Assembly (NCBI GenBank): GCA_015680685.1
Contig: MNCI01026467.1
Span: forward strand, 84,772 to 148,771
DNA from: Gnetum montanum
Taxonomy: Eukaryota > Streptophyta > Gnetopsida > Gnetales > Gnetaceae
Reading direction: 5' to 3'
DNA: 64,000 bases
Shown: positions 23,176 to 34,130 of the stretch, piece by piece
Position numbering within the stretch: the stretch's first letter is position 1
Layout: each line of letters opens with the position of its first letter
Position numbers and translations under genes: made by a program
The notes under the pieces: generated by a model
Database searches by the model: none
What the model was told of the DNA's origin: nothing
Seen by the model: the letters and a program-made list of their open reading frames with translations, nothing else

Positions 23176-26100
23176 GCAATTTTTTCTAAGTGTTGATCTA
23201 CGATGTGAACTTTGGTTTTTCGTGTCGTTTTGATGCATGGCTGATTTACGGTGGCATTTTGGTTATTTACAGGGACACTAGACCTTTTCTCCTCGTTGTC
23301 GAGCTAGTTGGGGTACTAACATGGTTTGGCCCTATTGAGGCTGATGAACCTACCCCGAATCTAACTGTTGACAACAACGAGGTCTGGTTCAGAGAAGGTG
23401 CGTGCGAATTCCTGGCCTTCATGTTGGACAATTTCGAAGTGGTTATTTGGTCACACCAAAGTGAATTGGTGGCGCGGAGCGTGCTTGAGGCAATGTTTCC
23501 AGGAGCTGCGGAGTGTGTCACAGTCTTCATGGAAGACATTGATGAGGGGCTGCTTGTGATCGAGGGTGGCCCCTCTAGTGGGCCAAAATCCACTCGCCCG
23601 TTAACACGCATGGGGGCCCAATTGTCGTGAGGGCACGATTATCTGAACAACACTCTATTTTTACCTGCACGCGTGCACATGTTATTCTAGACCCCTCCTG
23701 GTACCGTGCACCGGGTGGATAGGTAGGACCGTTTAAGCTTGTTGTTTCTTTCCATCGTTTGGCATTTGCTTCTGTTTTAACATTTGTTCATTTGTAGGCC
23801 TAAAATGAACCTAGACAGAACATGCGTTGAGGATGACGAGCTTGCTCTAGCTCGCACCACTCTAGAGGCCTTTATGGTGGGTCCCACCCTTCGTGGGGCT
23901 GTATTAGCTCAAACCAAGTGTGAGATTGTACATTTTCACAAAAGATTCTCTAGAGCGTTCGCTCAATGCACAGCTTGTGGATGGTTGCATGGAGATTGGT
24001 CACCTAAGGGACCAATTTTTCCTCGTGACTCTGACTTGGGTAGCACATCTAAGTCCACGACTGAAGCTAAATGAGAATATTTTCTAGGTGTGCTAACGTG
24101 TTTGTTCGACTACCGGGGGTTATACTAATATGATGATCTTGAATTGTATTTGCAGTTGATGTACCTCCTGGCGGGGACCCTGTCACAATAGGACAAACTA
24201 AGAATACCCTGTCAATGAAGTTCGGAGAGGTCAGTAAGGCCCAAAAGTGGTTACGTACCCATGCCCCACCATCCATCGTTCGTTGTTTAGACAATGCTAG
24301 CCTCATGGAGCTTTTCACAACCCCGAGGCCTGATGTGTCAATAGCGGAAATGATCAAGATCGTGGATTCCTTCAATGAGTTTGTCTCCTACTACAGCACC
24401 CGGATTAAGGGTGTTAAGGTAGTTTTCCATCTGTCGCCTGAATTCTTTTGGAACTTATTTGGGGTATTGACAGATGGCATAAGTGTAGTTTTAGACAGGG
24501 CTCATAAAGAGCTCCAAATGGTTCGTGAGTTGGAGGACTGGTTGGGCATGGCCAAGGGTGCCAAGGGATTCCCAATGTAGGGGAAATCAAAGGTTGAGGA
24601 GGTGAATGAATTATATCCCCTGTCTAGGGCACAGGTATTCCCCAAATCCCTTTCCCAGGTGCGGAGTCTTGGGGTCAAAGTTGTACGTATCATGCGAACT
24701 GTCCTAGAAACTGGAATGCGCTATAATTGGGCCCAATTTTTGTTGTCGGGCTTGCATAAGGAGATAATGTGATTGTGCTTGAATGTTGAGGTGCAATCCC
24801 ACTTCACCTTTGCCTTCTTTGCTGGTTACCTTCATTGCTTAGCCAAGTTTCTGGTAGTTTGCGCAGACAACAAGTATGTTCTACGGGATCAGGGTCAACT
24901 ATCTCGCCCATGGATCAACCACTTATTTGAAACAGCCAATTCCCAGGATGCACCCGAGGGAATTGATGAATCCGTCTTTATCACAACAGGGGGATCATCT
25001 GGCACCTCAATCCACACATGTGACAGTTTGGGATTGGAGCCAGATGACGTACCCTATACTGTGAGAAGAGTAGAACAGGTCATCAAAGAGACGGTTGGTC
25101 AGGCCAAATCGAAGCTTAAAAAGCACGAACGCTCAACTGAGGAAGCCTCGAATGTCAACGAGCCACGAGTCAAGCACATAAAAGTCAAGATGCCTATCCA
25201 AGGTAAGTGGACTCAGTACACTTATTGCTTTATTGTTTTCGTTTTGTTCATAATTTTTACTTTGATTGCTTACATGTCACTGATACCTTTAGACTTGACT
25301 CGAGAAGTGAGGAAGCAGGCATTAGAGACTATTACTAAAGAGGAGGAGACTAACATGGAGTAAAACACTGAGGAGGAAAATGTGGAGAGAGACCAGGGAG
25401 GAGGGACGGAAGAATTGAAGGGAGGCACCACAGAAACTGAGCTGTTGGATGACCAGGGTGGTGTCGATCAAATGTTTAGTAGCTTTTTTAAGGGAAAGCT
25501 GAACTTAGGCGATCCCCCAGAAGGAGACAAAGAGCATGGTATGTTTTCTTTTTTATTTTATTTTGCTTCGTTAGTTGTCATTTCCATGGTATTTTATTTT
25601 CATGTTTTCATTTCTTCCAGATGAAGGCAGTGAAACCAGGACAGTGTGGCTGGATGTACCTATGAAAATGGTTTCCCATGAAAGGACCGTAGAGGTTAGT
25701 CCATCCCGCACTCGTGGGCCATTTACTTGAACAGAAATGCCAAGTAAGATGGATTTTGTGGCTGGAATCGCTGAAGAAGTTGTTGAATGAATTCAGGAGG
25801 CTCACCCCGAAATAGGTATAAATATTTCGAGTCATTTGCAGTTTTAGAGTTTCACACCTTGTTTTTGTTGTTTTAACGTCTGTTCTTTTCGTGTGCATAG
25901 GTGCCAAACTGAGGTGGGATCCTTCTAAGATAATCAGCATAGAGAGTTTGCCCACATTATCCCCAGAAGTTGAGCAGGTGCCAAGGCCTGTTTATGAAGA
26001 GGTAGCGGAAGGTCTTGTTCACAATGCCAAGTCGCTGTGGACCTGTAGGCATTCCGTCGAACAGTTGTGGCTGCAGATTCAAGCAAAGGAAAAGGAAGTC

Positions 26101-26429
26101 TTCGAGTTGTCAGTTGAGTGTGACGATCTTAAGGCTCAATATGAGTTCACCTCTGCCAAACTAAGTGGTGATCGCTCTTGGCGGACGTCCAAGGTTACTT
26201 ATACCAGATCTGCTCAATCGTAACGCGTCACTAACACGGAGACTAGCAGAGCATAAGGCCCAAATAGATCTCCTGAACCTCAAATGTTAAGATTGGAAAG
26301 CTTTCACTTCCAAGGTTCACAAGTGGGGTCAGGATGAAAAGAACCACAAACATCATTACAAGAAGTCGTTAAAGGAAGTGTCCATTGAAAAGTGCCAACT
26401 AGAAATGTTTGTGGAGGGTTTGGGTTTGC
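22568..26429 (+). pseudogene. antisense, intron-containing gene inside T2 (FCP1/NIF-like N-terminus, coiled-coil C-terminus; incomplete)
   Basis: Seven exons join in one frame through six GT-AG introns: 22568-22698, 23273-23626, 23798-24039, 24156-25202, 25293-25538, 25621-25815, 25901 onward to the assembly gap. Exon 2 resembles FCP1/NIF phosphatases of the HAD superfamily: RPFLLVVELVGVL, then VWFREGACEFLAFML and NFEVVIWSHQSE. The expected DxDG nucleophile motif reads E-L-V-G, so catalysis is unlikely. Exon 3 has CTACGWLHGDWSP. Exon 4 is a large unrecognised region (SPEFFWNLFGVL, RYNWAQFLLSGL, NKYVLRDQGQLSRPWINHL). Exons 5-6 are acidic, and exon 7 is Lys/Glu-rich and coiled-coil-like. In-frame stops (24578 TAG, 24770 TGA, 25363 TAA, two TGA in exon 6) and a frameshift near 26215 mark it as decayed in this copy. 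The ATG at 22568 is 288 bases after a TATA box. It is opposite in strand to T2 and flanked by motif arrays 1 and 2. Its role is unknown. Antisense open frames are known in other Tat elements, but usually next to the 3' LTR. Confidence 0.72.
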
Positions 26430-26846
26430 NNNNNNNNNNNNNNNNNNNNNNNNNNNNNNNNNNNNNNNNNNNNNNNNNNNNNNNNNNNNNNNNNNNNNNN
26501 NNNNNNNNNNNNNNNNNNNNNNNNNNNNNNNNNNNNNNNNNNNNNNNNNNNNNNNNNNNNNNNNNNNNNNNNNNNNNNNNNNNNNNNNNNNNNNNNNNNN
26601 NNNNNNNNNNNNNNNNNNNNNNNNNNNNNNNNNNNNNNNNNNNNNNNNNNNNNNNNNNNNNNNNNNNNNNNNNNNNNNNNNNNNNNNNNNNNNNNNNNNN
26701 NNNNNNNNNNNNNNNNNNNNNNNNNNNNNNNNNNNNNNNNNNNNNNNNNNNNNNNNNNNNNNNNNNNNNNNNNNNNNNNNNNNNNNNNNNNNNNNNNNNN
26801 NNNNNNNNNNNNNNNNNNNNNNNNNNNNNNNNNNNNNNNNNNNNNN
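26430..26846. other. assembly gap (417 N)
   Basis: Undetermined bases. The 3' end of the antisense gene of T2 probably lies here, since the sequence just before is still open and array 1 begins about 100 bases after. Confidence 0.99.
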
Positions 26847-26944
26847 TTTTTTTTTTTGTTTTATTTTCTTGAGAGTAATGCACGGATGTAATCATAAATT
26901 GGAGTGTAATGATAAACGAAGAAGGAAAACAAAGTATAAGTGTG

Positions 26945-27122
26945 TGGTCTAGTTTAAGGCCATTTCGGGCCATATGCGTAGTTTAAGGCCATTTCAGGCC
27001 CCAGTGGTAAACAAGGAACATTTTGAATAACATGGGTGGGTTTTTCAGTTGACCGACCATTTCTGATCGTGGCTAGTTTTATGTCATTGCGGACATGATA
27101 GTTTAACATCATTTCGGATAGG
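26945..27122 (-). repeat. motif array 1 of T2 (after protease)
   Basis: The minus strand shows GTCCGCAATGAC with ATAAAACTAG, and GGCCCGAAATGGCC with TTAAACTA. There are about five units, starting twelve bases after the protease stop at 27134. Both motif variants coexist in this one array. Confidence 0.85.
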
Positions 27123-27133
27123 TTATGTTGTCA

Positions 27134-30100
27134 TTATTTTAGTAGTTTTTTTATTTTTCTTATTTTTACGTTAGGCGATGTGTCAGCGGGTATGATTCTA
27201 TATTCGGCATCCCCTTCGCTGATCACGTTGAAAGGTAACTCAGCCCAAGGGACGTCTGAAGGAATGGTTCCCGTGTCAATATTTTCTTGCATTTCGGTAT
27301 CTGTTGTGAGTTCTGTGCTAGTTTCTAATTGAGGAGGTGTATGTACAATGTCAAGCACAGGTATTTCTGTTTTGGGTGAATCTTGTTCTGTGTTTAAAGG
27401 ATTACCGCTTACCAGTTGTTGTTCATTTACGTTTTGTTGTCTAGGCTCTTCGAGCTTGACCTCTGAGCCTTGGTCTGTGTCCATGTATGATGAAATGATG
27501 GGTGTGGCAGCCTCCCCATGTATGATGATTTCACCACCTTCATAAGGCAAATGATTCTCTTGGTATATAGGGGATGAAACTGCTTTCAGCTGGGCTAACC
27601 AGGGCCTTCCTAATATTAGGTTGAATCCTGGCATTTCATCGATTACTACGAAGTCGGCGGATGTGAAGAATTGGTCCCTTGCTATGAAGTCTAAGTTGAT
27701 TGTACCTTTAACTATCACGCGTGACCCACTGAATGATTTCAGGCATGTTGTGGTAGTTGATCTGATTAACTTTATAAGGCCCAGTTGTTCAACGATAGGA
27801 TATGGTACTACGTTTGTGGCAGCCCCATCGTCTACATGGACCCTATGTATCTTGAATTGGTTTACGCGTATTATTATGAACATGGGAGCTGTTGTTATCT
27901 CCCCTGTTTCCTTATCCACCTTGATGTTATCATTTTGGAAACTTAATGGTTTGGAAGTTGACCCTTGGCACGAGTACATTACCGCATGAATGGAAGGCTC
28001 ATTCGGGGGCAAGTCCTCGCTTACGGGGATCGACGTTAACATGTGCACCAAAGCTTCACGATGTGTTTGGGATGTTAGAATTAAGTCATATAAGCTTAAT
28101 GAAATATTCTTTTGTTTGAGTGCTTGCGTGACTTGTGTTCAGGCTGTTGCTAAGTCTCTACTGTTGGGCGCGTTTTTATCAGTAGTTACTGGGTCCATTG
28201 GGCCCAACAGTTTTATTTCGTGTGTCATTGGTCTGTCGTTTTTTCTCAGAACCATTGTTTTAGATGTATCATTTTTTTTGGATGGTTCACCCCCATGGCC
28301 TGCGTTTAGTTGACTGTTAGGTGGCATCATGGGTACTGCGTTAAGTGGAGTGGGTTTGGGTGGCCCTACAGTTAACGCTCCTTCTCCAAGCGTTCACACT
28401 TGAGTTTATCTGCTAAGCGTTCTCGTGTGTGGCGTGGAGGTGGAGTTGGTTTTAGAGCCTCTGGTTTCCTTGGGATTCGCACTACGTGTGGATTCGGGTG
28501 GGATTGCGGTTGGACAGTCGGATGTGGTTGAGCAGCAGGCTGGCTGGGCATCCTGATGACATAAGGGCTAGGTTTACTTTGCATTTGCGAGGTGAAGGGT
28601 TGGTAATCGTTAGCACTTTCAGGTGTCCTAACGACGTATGGGATTGGTTTAGGCGGAGGTTGGACCTCCGCTGTTGCGACTGCGGGTGGTACTCGGATTA
28701 CAAAAGGGGCAGGCCAAGTAGGAGGGGTTGGTAGATTTGAGGTAGTGGCGGCGGGAGGTACACGCACCACGTATGGTTTTTCGCGTCTCGGGGTGTTAGA
28801 CGTGGTTACGACGAGGGGCAGGCGGATAACATATGGTTGCTGTAGGGCACGTGATGGTTGAGGCATGGGTGTTGATGTAGTAGGAGGAATACATACTACA
28901 AATGGCTTGTTAGGAGTTTGTTGTTCATAGTTAGAGTAAATGGTGTTAATGGTCAGCTTTTCTGGTTCATTATCTAGGCAGATTGTGTTAATAACGTACG
29001 GTGCCTCTTTGGTATTCAGAGGATCTTTGTACATCCCCATAGCCTGGTTCTACGATTGGACTGGGTTGGCCTCATCAAAAGTGATTTGGCCCCCGTCAGT
29101 CATTCGTTGTATGTCCTGCTTCAAGGTGAAACAATAATACATGCCGTGTCCATTACGTTGGTGATAGACGCAGAAGCGATCCATTCTAAAACCTTTGGGT
29201 ACTGGAGGCTCATCCGGTGTTACTAGGCTTGGGTTCTAAACGAGTTGACAGAACTGATCATGTCTCTAGATGGCCACGGGGGATAACTGTTTGTGTTTCA
29301 TTAATCCCGCTTTCAGGAGTTGATCGAATAGCTGGGATGGCTTCATAGGCAATGGCGTATATTGGGAGGGTTCTTTCCTCTCAAAGTTTCTCATACGATT
29401 TTGTGTTGGGTTCTGCAATGATGATGATTCTGGTGCAGTTGCAGGAGTAGGTTTAGTATAGTTAGTAGGGGCCACCAGCGGTTTGTTTTGTTGTGCTACA
29501 TTTGCTTGTTGCATTTCCGCTATTTCCGCTATAGTTTCTTTAGCCTTTTCTTTATCCTTTTTACTGTGTTGATTTTTAAAGGCTAGATAAGCAAGATCGT
29601 GGCTATTTTGAGCCACCTCCTCTATATTTTTAATTTGTACAAAGGCTTGGTTAAGATTATGCGCATTTAGATAATATAACTTGGATTTCAAAAAGTCGTT
29701 AATAGCCCCCTTTAGAATGGTGAGCAGATATGTCTGGGGGATCGGCTCGTGTAGCTCATTGAGAGCGGCACTCCACCTCTGGATGAATTTTTGTACAAGC
29801 TCCAGAGGTGCTTGTTTAACCTGTATAAGGCTATCAAGTGTCGCTTCAGGTTTCAAGTTATACTTGAACCTGGTCACAAATTGATGTAACAACTCTTCCA
29901 AGGAAAATATGGAATTCCTCGGTAAGGCCCGGTACCAATCAAGTGCTCTCCCTACGAGGGACATAGGGAACACTCGCAAAATGGCATGGGGCTACGCCTG
30001 GAGTAATGCGCATTCTAATCTAAATGTTATAAGGTGAGCATTGGGGTCTGTCTCCCCATTATATTTAGTTAGTGTTGGCAACGCTACACCTTTGGGCAAG

Positions 30101-31356
30101 GTTAGGGGAGGAACGGAAGGGCTGATAGGGTCATCGTGGTAAAAGTCCACTACCTTCAACTCTCCGTCGGCAGTTGTTTTGAGGTGTTTGACCTCATCAG
30201 TTAATTCATGCATTAGTTTCTTAGCATCCGCCCAGTCTTGAGTGCTAGGCGAGGTGGCTGCTTGGGGATGTGGTATATTGTACAGATTGGATTGTTGAAT
30301 AGTAGGTTGGAAGGCTGAAAGCTGTGTAGTTGGCGGTTGTACTTATGGCACGTTCATAGCGGGTGGCACTAGGGATGACACATTGTAAGCGAGAGGTTGT
30401 TGTTGTTGTGGTTGCGGCTGTACTTGGGGAATGTTGGCCGGTGGCATCGTGTGAGATGGCATGTTGTAGTGAGGGGGTTGATGTGATTGAACACCCATTG
30501 CTGCCCATTGTTCGGCCATGTTTTGTGAAGGAACCCCCTATTGGGTTATAGCGGTGGAGGGGGCTCCGTGCGTTTGGATGTGGGGGATATAGTGAGTGAA
30601 CGAAGATGTCGGTATCACATGTGGCATCCCGATCACACGGGGCGGGAAGGTTGCTCCCATGTTATTGTGGTGGGGTGGTACTTGCGAGGATGAGCCTGCG
30701 ACTGCAGCAGGGATGATAGCAAGAGGGAGTGTACTGATTTGCGGGTCGCTTGGAGGAGGAGCATGAGCAAGTGTGGATGTTTCTGGTGGAGGTATTTGCA
30801 CTTGGGTGAATCTGAGGGGTTGGAGGGGCATGATTTCCCCTGTGCCTGGATGAAACATGGGGTTGATATGGGTTTGTGGGCTAAGGGTGTGATAAGAGTC
30901 TTCATGTTCGGATTGGGCAGCAAACTCATCCTCCTCTTCCGATTGAGGATCTACTGCAGGCTGATCCCGAGATTGACTCCTTTGCAGGAGGAGTTGTGTG
31001 ATGAGCTCAGAGTAAGGCTCTGGGACAGGGATGACATCATACGGGGAAGGAATGAACTCTTGCCCTCCCCTGTAGAAGAGTTTGTACTACCTCTTGACTT
31101 CTATTTCGGTTCAGTCCACAGCTAGGTCGGCTTGTATTTTCATGCATATGAAGTTATATTGGTCTTGGGTTATGATGTTTGATGATGGGTTCCTCCCTTG
31201 CAACCTAAGGGATCGGCGAGGCTCCGCTGTGGGTTGTACTGCTAGCTGTTGGACCACGAGCTGTTGGACAGCCATGGTGCCTACGATGTTGGTGACTTGG
31301 GTGGTAGTAGCGGTGGTGTTTGTAGTGTTCATGATGGACTGTTGAGAATATGACAT
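27134..31356 (-). pseudogene. gag-protease of T2 (broken)
   Basis: The first ATG after the leader is at 31356 (MSYSQQSIMN). A Pro/Gln-rich N-terminal half is followed by the retrotransposon Gag core (about 30130-29560: LPTLTKYNGETDPNAHL, SLVGRALDWYRAL, KFIQRWSAALNEL). A CHHC zinc knuckle lies at 29172-29131 (CX2HX4HX4C). A linker with seven P-Y-V-I-R-x-P repeats runs from 28915 to 28440. The retropepsin-like protease (about 27880-27560) has VHVDDGAATNVVP and ILGRPWLAQ. One single-base shift occurs near 28375. In-frame stops include TGA near 31112, TAG near 30537, TAA near 30343, TAG near 29995 (Trp site) and TAG near 29265. The final open piece, 28051-27134, is 305 residues. It would encode particle protein and maturation protease. 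Confidence 0.9.
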
Positions 31357-31384
31357 GATATAGAGGTGTGAAGTCAGTGTACTT

Positions 31385-32060
31385 AGTGCAGTGTAAACCT
31401 ACGGTGGTAGCGTACAGCGTATACGCTTCAACATCCAGCGTATAACGACAGCGTGGACAGCATATAGGTATGGAACGTATTGGGTCAGCGTAGATGAGTC
31501 TACGGCATAGGTCATACAGCGTATACGCTAAGCAGCGTATACAACGTCAGCGTATAGCATAAACAGGGTTACAGGGTATAGAGTGTAGTGTATATGGACG
31601 GCAGCGTAAAAGAGTTTGCAGCGTAGGATGTTCAGCGTAAACTTAGCAATGGCGTATACACCATGGACGAAGTCTTGTGTACAGCGTAGACAAGGTCTGC
31701 AGCATAAAGTGGGCAGCGTTTGTGTTAGCAGTGTAAACAGAATTGCATGCGCAGCGTAGACAAAGTCTACAGTGTAAAATGTGCAGCGTTAGCGTATAGC
31801 ATAGACAGGGTCTACAGCGTAATATTTGGCAGCGTAGACGCTGGGGACTTTGCAGACAGAGTCAGCGTATGGTTGACAGCGTAGACACTGGGAGACTTGT
31901 AGATGGTGAGTTTTAAACAAGGCAGCGTAGACGCTCAACAACGTAGACGCTGGATAGTTTGCAGGTAAGGTTTTAAACTGTACAGTGTAAATGCTGGGAG
32001 GTTTTTCAGAAAGGGTCAGCATGTACTGAATAGTGTAGACGCTGAGAGCTCTAAAGCACA
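31385..32060 (-). repeat. T2 5' leader filled with CAGCGTAGACGCTG-type repeats
   Basis: Between the PBS and gag the leader is made largely of words such as CAGCGTATACGCT, CAGCGTAGAC and GTCTACAGCGTA, many self-complementary, at irregular 20-40-base spacing. No open frame is conserved. It shares words with the U3 minisatellite and the antisense-gene leader. Confidence 0.85.
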
Positions 32061-32077
32061 GCAAGTTTAAGGCAGAG

Positions 32078-32095
32078 GCCCTCCTTCTAGTGCCA
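32078..32095 (-). other. primer-binding site of T2
   Basis: The minus strand reads TGGCACTAGAAGGAGGGC five bases after the 5' LTR end. T3 has a mutated version at the same place. The sequence begins TGG as expected for complementarity to a tRNA 3' CCA end. I did not identify the tRNA. Confidence 0.75.
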
Positions 32096-32100
32096 ATTTA

Positions 32101-33335
32101 TGTACTGTCCGAAATCGTCGGTCTCCGGCTGAAAGGAAACAGAGACCGTGGGATCATCGGACACGCACAGAAGACCCCACCTTCACCTGAGGGCGAGCTG
32201 CAATGAACAAAGGTAGAGTACCTTGAATGGTCCACACGTGGATTAGGCAAGGATTTCCCCAAACGTACACCGAAGTGCTATACGCTGGGTTATACGTAAA
32301 CGGCGTAACAGGCGTAAATCAGAGCGTAAACAGCGTAAATGATGCAAACAGAGCGTAGACGTAAACAAGCATAAACAGAATACATGCAACAATTAATGCA
32401 AACTGTAAACAATTTTAGGAAGAAAATGTAACAATGGCATTTTAGAATGAGAGTACAATGCACCGGTCTAACGCAGTTGTGACTTGGACACAAGGCGGAC
32501 GAAAAGCCCTGGTCAATGCAAGAATGACTATTGGCTAGTTCACACTGTAGGCACAGTGTAGAGGCTGTATGCTCAGCGTATAGGGTTATCCAGCGTATAA
32601 GGTTCTCTGCTCTGTTTGTCCACATCTCTGCTCTCTGGTTTTCTTTTGAATTTACCAATCGACCTGGTTCTAGTGGAAAATCGGGGGTTTTATACAGGTT
32701 TTGACGTTAGACTCGGGTTGGGTGACACGTGGCGTGTTGACCGGGTGCAAAAGGGTGAAATTTACAAGTGTACAACATGTTACATCTACTGGGCATATAC
32801 ACTGGGCATATACGCTGTATCAGGTAGGCGTAGACTCTGGGCGTACACGCTGGGCGTATACGCTATGTGTGCCGGGCGTACACGCTGGGCATATACGCTA
32901 TGTGTGCTAGGCGTACATGCTAGGCATATATGCTATGGATGTTGGGCATATACACTGATGGTTGCTGCCTTGTGCCAAATCTTGCTCTGCAGTGCTGCTT
33001 CCATGCCGTCTTTGAGGATTTCATGCCAGGCGTATACATCGGTTGTACCTGTTGGGTGTACATGTGAGGCGTGTATGCTAGGCGTCTACGCTGGGCATCT
33101 ACGCTGGGCGTTTACACTGGATGTATACGCTGAGAATGTCGGGCGTATACGCTGGGTGTATACGCTGAGACTGTAAACTTGGGCATATACACTGAGAACG
33201 CATACTTAGTGAAATTAAATATCTGATCTTCGAAGTTGCCATGTTTGATACCAGATGTAGTCGTGGTCGTCTGCGGGTCGTAGGGACCTACTTCTTGTCG
33301 AAGAAGTACTAAGCTCAAAATTTTGTGGTTTTTGA
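32101..33335 (-). repeat. 5' LTR of T2
   Basis: It is 1235 bp, matching 15554-16907. In element sense its outer end should be TGAAACACCA, but two substitutions give TCAAAAACCA. The exact duplication AAGAT after it still fixes the boundary. A minus-strand TATAAAA is at 32694-32688. Confidence 0.92.
32688..32694 (-). promoter_or_regulatory. TATA box of T2 5' LTR
   Basis: TGTATAAAACCCCC on the minus strand lies about 640 bases into the LTR. The same site is kept in the 3' LTR (16147-16141). It would drive transcription of T2 leftward. Confidence 0.65.
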
Positions 33336-33340
33336 AAGAT
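33336..33340. repeat. right target-site duplication of T2 (AAGAT)
   Basis: Exact copy of 15549-15553, directly after the LTR end. Confidence 0.93.
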
Positions 33341-33371
33341 GAATAGAGGAACAAAGGAAGTAGAAAAGTGA

Positions 33372-34085
33372 TTAGTTGTTTAGCCTGAAGGCATTAAGAA
33401 AATCTAAAATTATCTTTAACTGGGCTTCTCGTTCTTCCTCAATAACATCCTTTTTATTTAGTATTGCCTTACATCCTACAAAACCATCACATAATTCTTT
33501 GATATACTTGGTGGCATTCTTCACTATAGCCCATGCCCCATCTTTCTTTTTAAGTTTGACTTCTAGAAAACTCACCTAAAGAGATCAATTGGTTATGCCA
33601 TCCTACAATTATTTTTCCTTCCTCTATATGCACTGAACAAGATTAAAATTATGAACAAAAAGATCAAATGGAAGAAAGAAAAAGAAGAGTAAGAACTACT
33701 CACTCAAATTCGATCATTCTCAACTTGAAGGAAACATTCATGAGTCAATAGATAACAGGCAAGACATGTGGCACTTTCTAATTATGAGTTATTCCAAATT
33801 TCTGACAACTTTTGGAGCATCCTCAAAAATTAGATGGAAAGAGGATGTAACACCAACCTATACTAGTTCATAGTCCCCCTTGAAATCACATGATTTGGAC
33901 TCCCTTATGTGATAAATCTCTTCATGAATAGAGTAGGATGTATTCCTTATGATTTGTTGATCAAGATTCTGAAAAATAATGAGTTCTTCTTCAATAGTCA
34001 TCACCATCTGTCCTAGTAAGAAGGAGGAACCCAGGATGGTGTTTGAAGGAGTTACCAAAATAGACCTAGGAATTGATGCCATCAC
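33372..34085 (-). pseudogene. unidentified spliced gene fragment, minus strand
   Basis: Two open pieces lie on the minus strand. 34085-33858 is a 75-residue piece ending CDFKGDYEL, and 33580-33372 is VSFLEVKLKKKDGAWAIVKN onward, ending LNAFRLNN. The first can be followed by a donor-like GTATAG (near 33864) and the second is preceded by the acceptor-like CTCTTTAG (near 33581). Joining them keeps frame (phase 0). The second piece looks like a real helical, charged protein end of 67 residues before its stop. I do not recognise the family. It lies inside element C between 5' LTR and gag, so it was probably brought in by another mobile element or by capture. Confidence 0.35.
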
Positions 34086-34130
34086 TACCTATGGTAAAGA
34101 ACCCATTATCATGGTCACATGAGTAGATGT

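Larger units (their letters stand above)
15554..33335 (-). mobile_element. full-length Tat-lineage retrotransposon T2 (17.8 kb) carrying an antisense gene
   Basis: It is bounded by direct LTRs (15554-16907 and 32101-33335) and the perfect duplication AAGAT. In element sense (minus strand): 5' LTR, PBS (32095-32078), repeat-rich leader (32060-31385), gag-protease (31356-27134), motif array 1 (27122-26945), a plus-strand spliced gene (22280-26429 and beyond), motif array 2 (22065-21885), RT-RNaseH-second RNaseH-integrase (21660-18310), motif array 3 (18290-17940), noncoding 3' segment, PPT (16927-16908), 3' LTR. Two successive RNase H domains are known for the Tat lineage. Coding regions carry many stops, so this copy is dead. 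A 417-base assembly gap lies within. Confidence 0.93.

Noticed and set aside
23190-23630. 146-codon frame starting at the ATG at 23190 taken as a single-exon gene
   Set aside because: The sequence before 23273 is better read as intron 1 ending TTATTTACAG; exon 1 at 22568-22698 joins in frame and follows a TATA box.
26356-26973. Open frames across the run of N
   Set aside because: They exist only because undetermined bases contain no stop codons.
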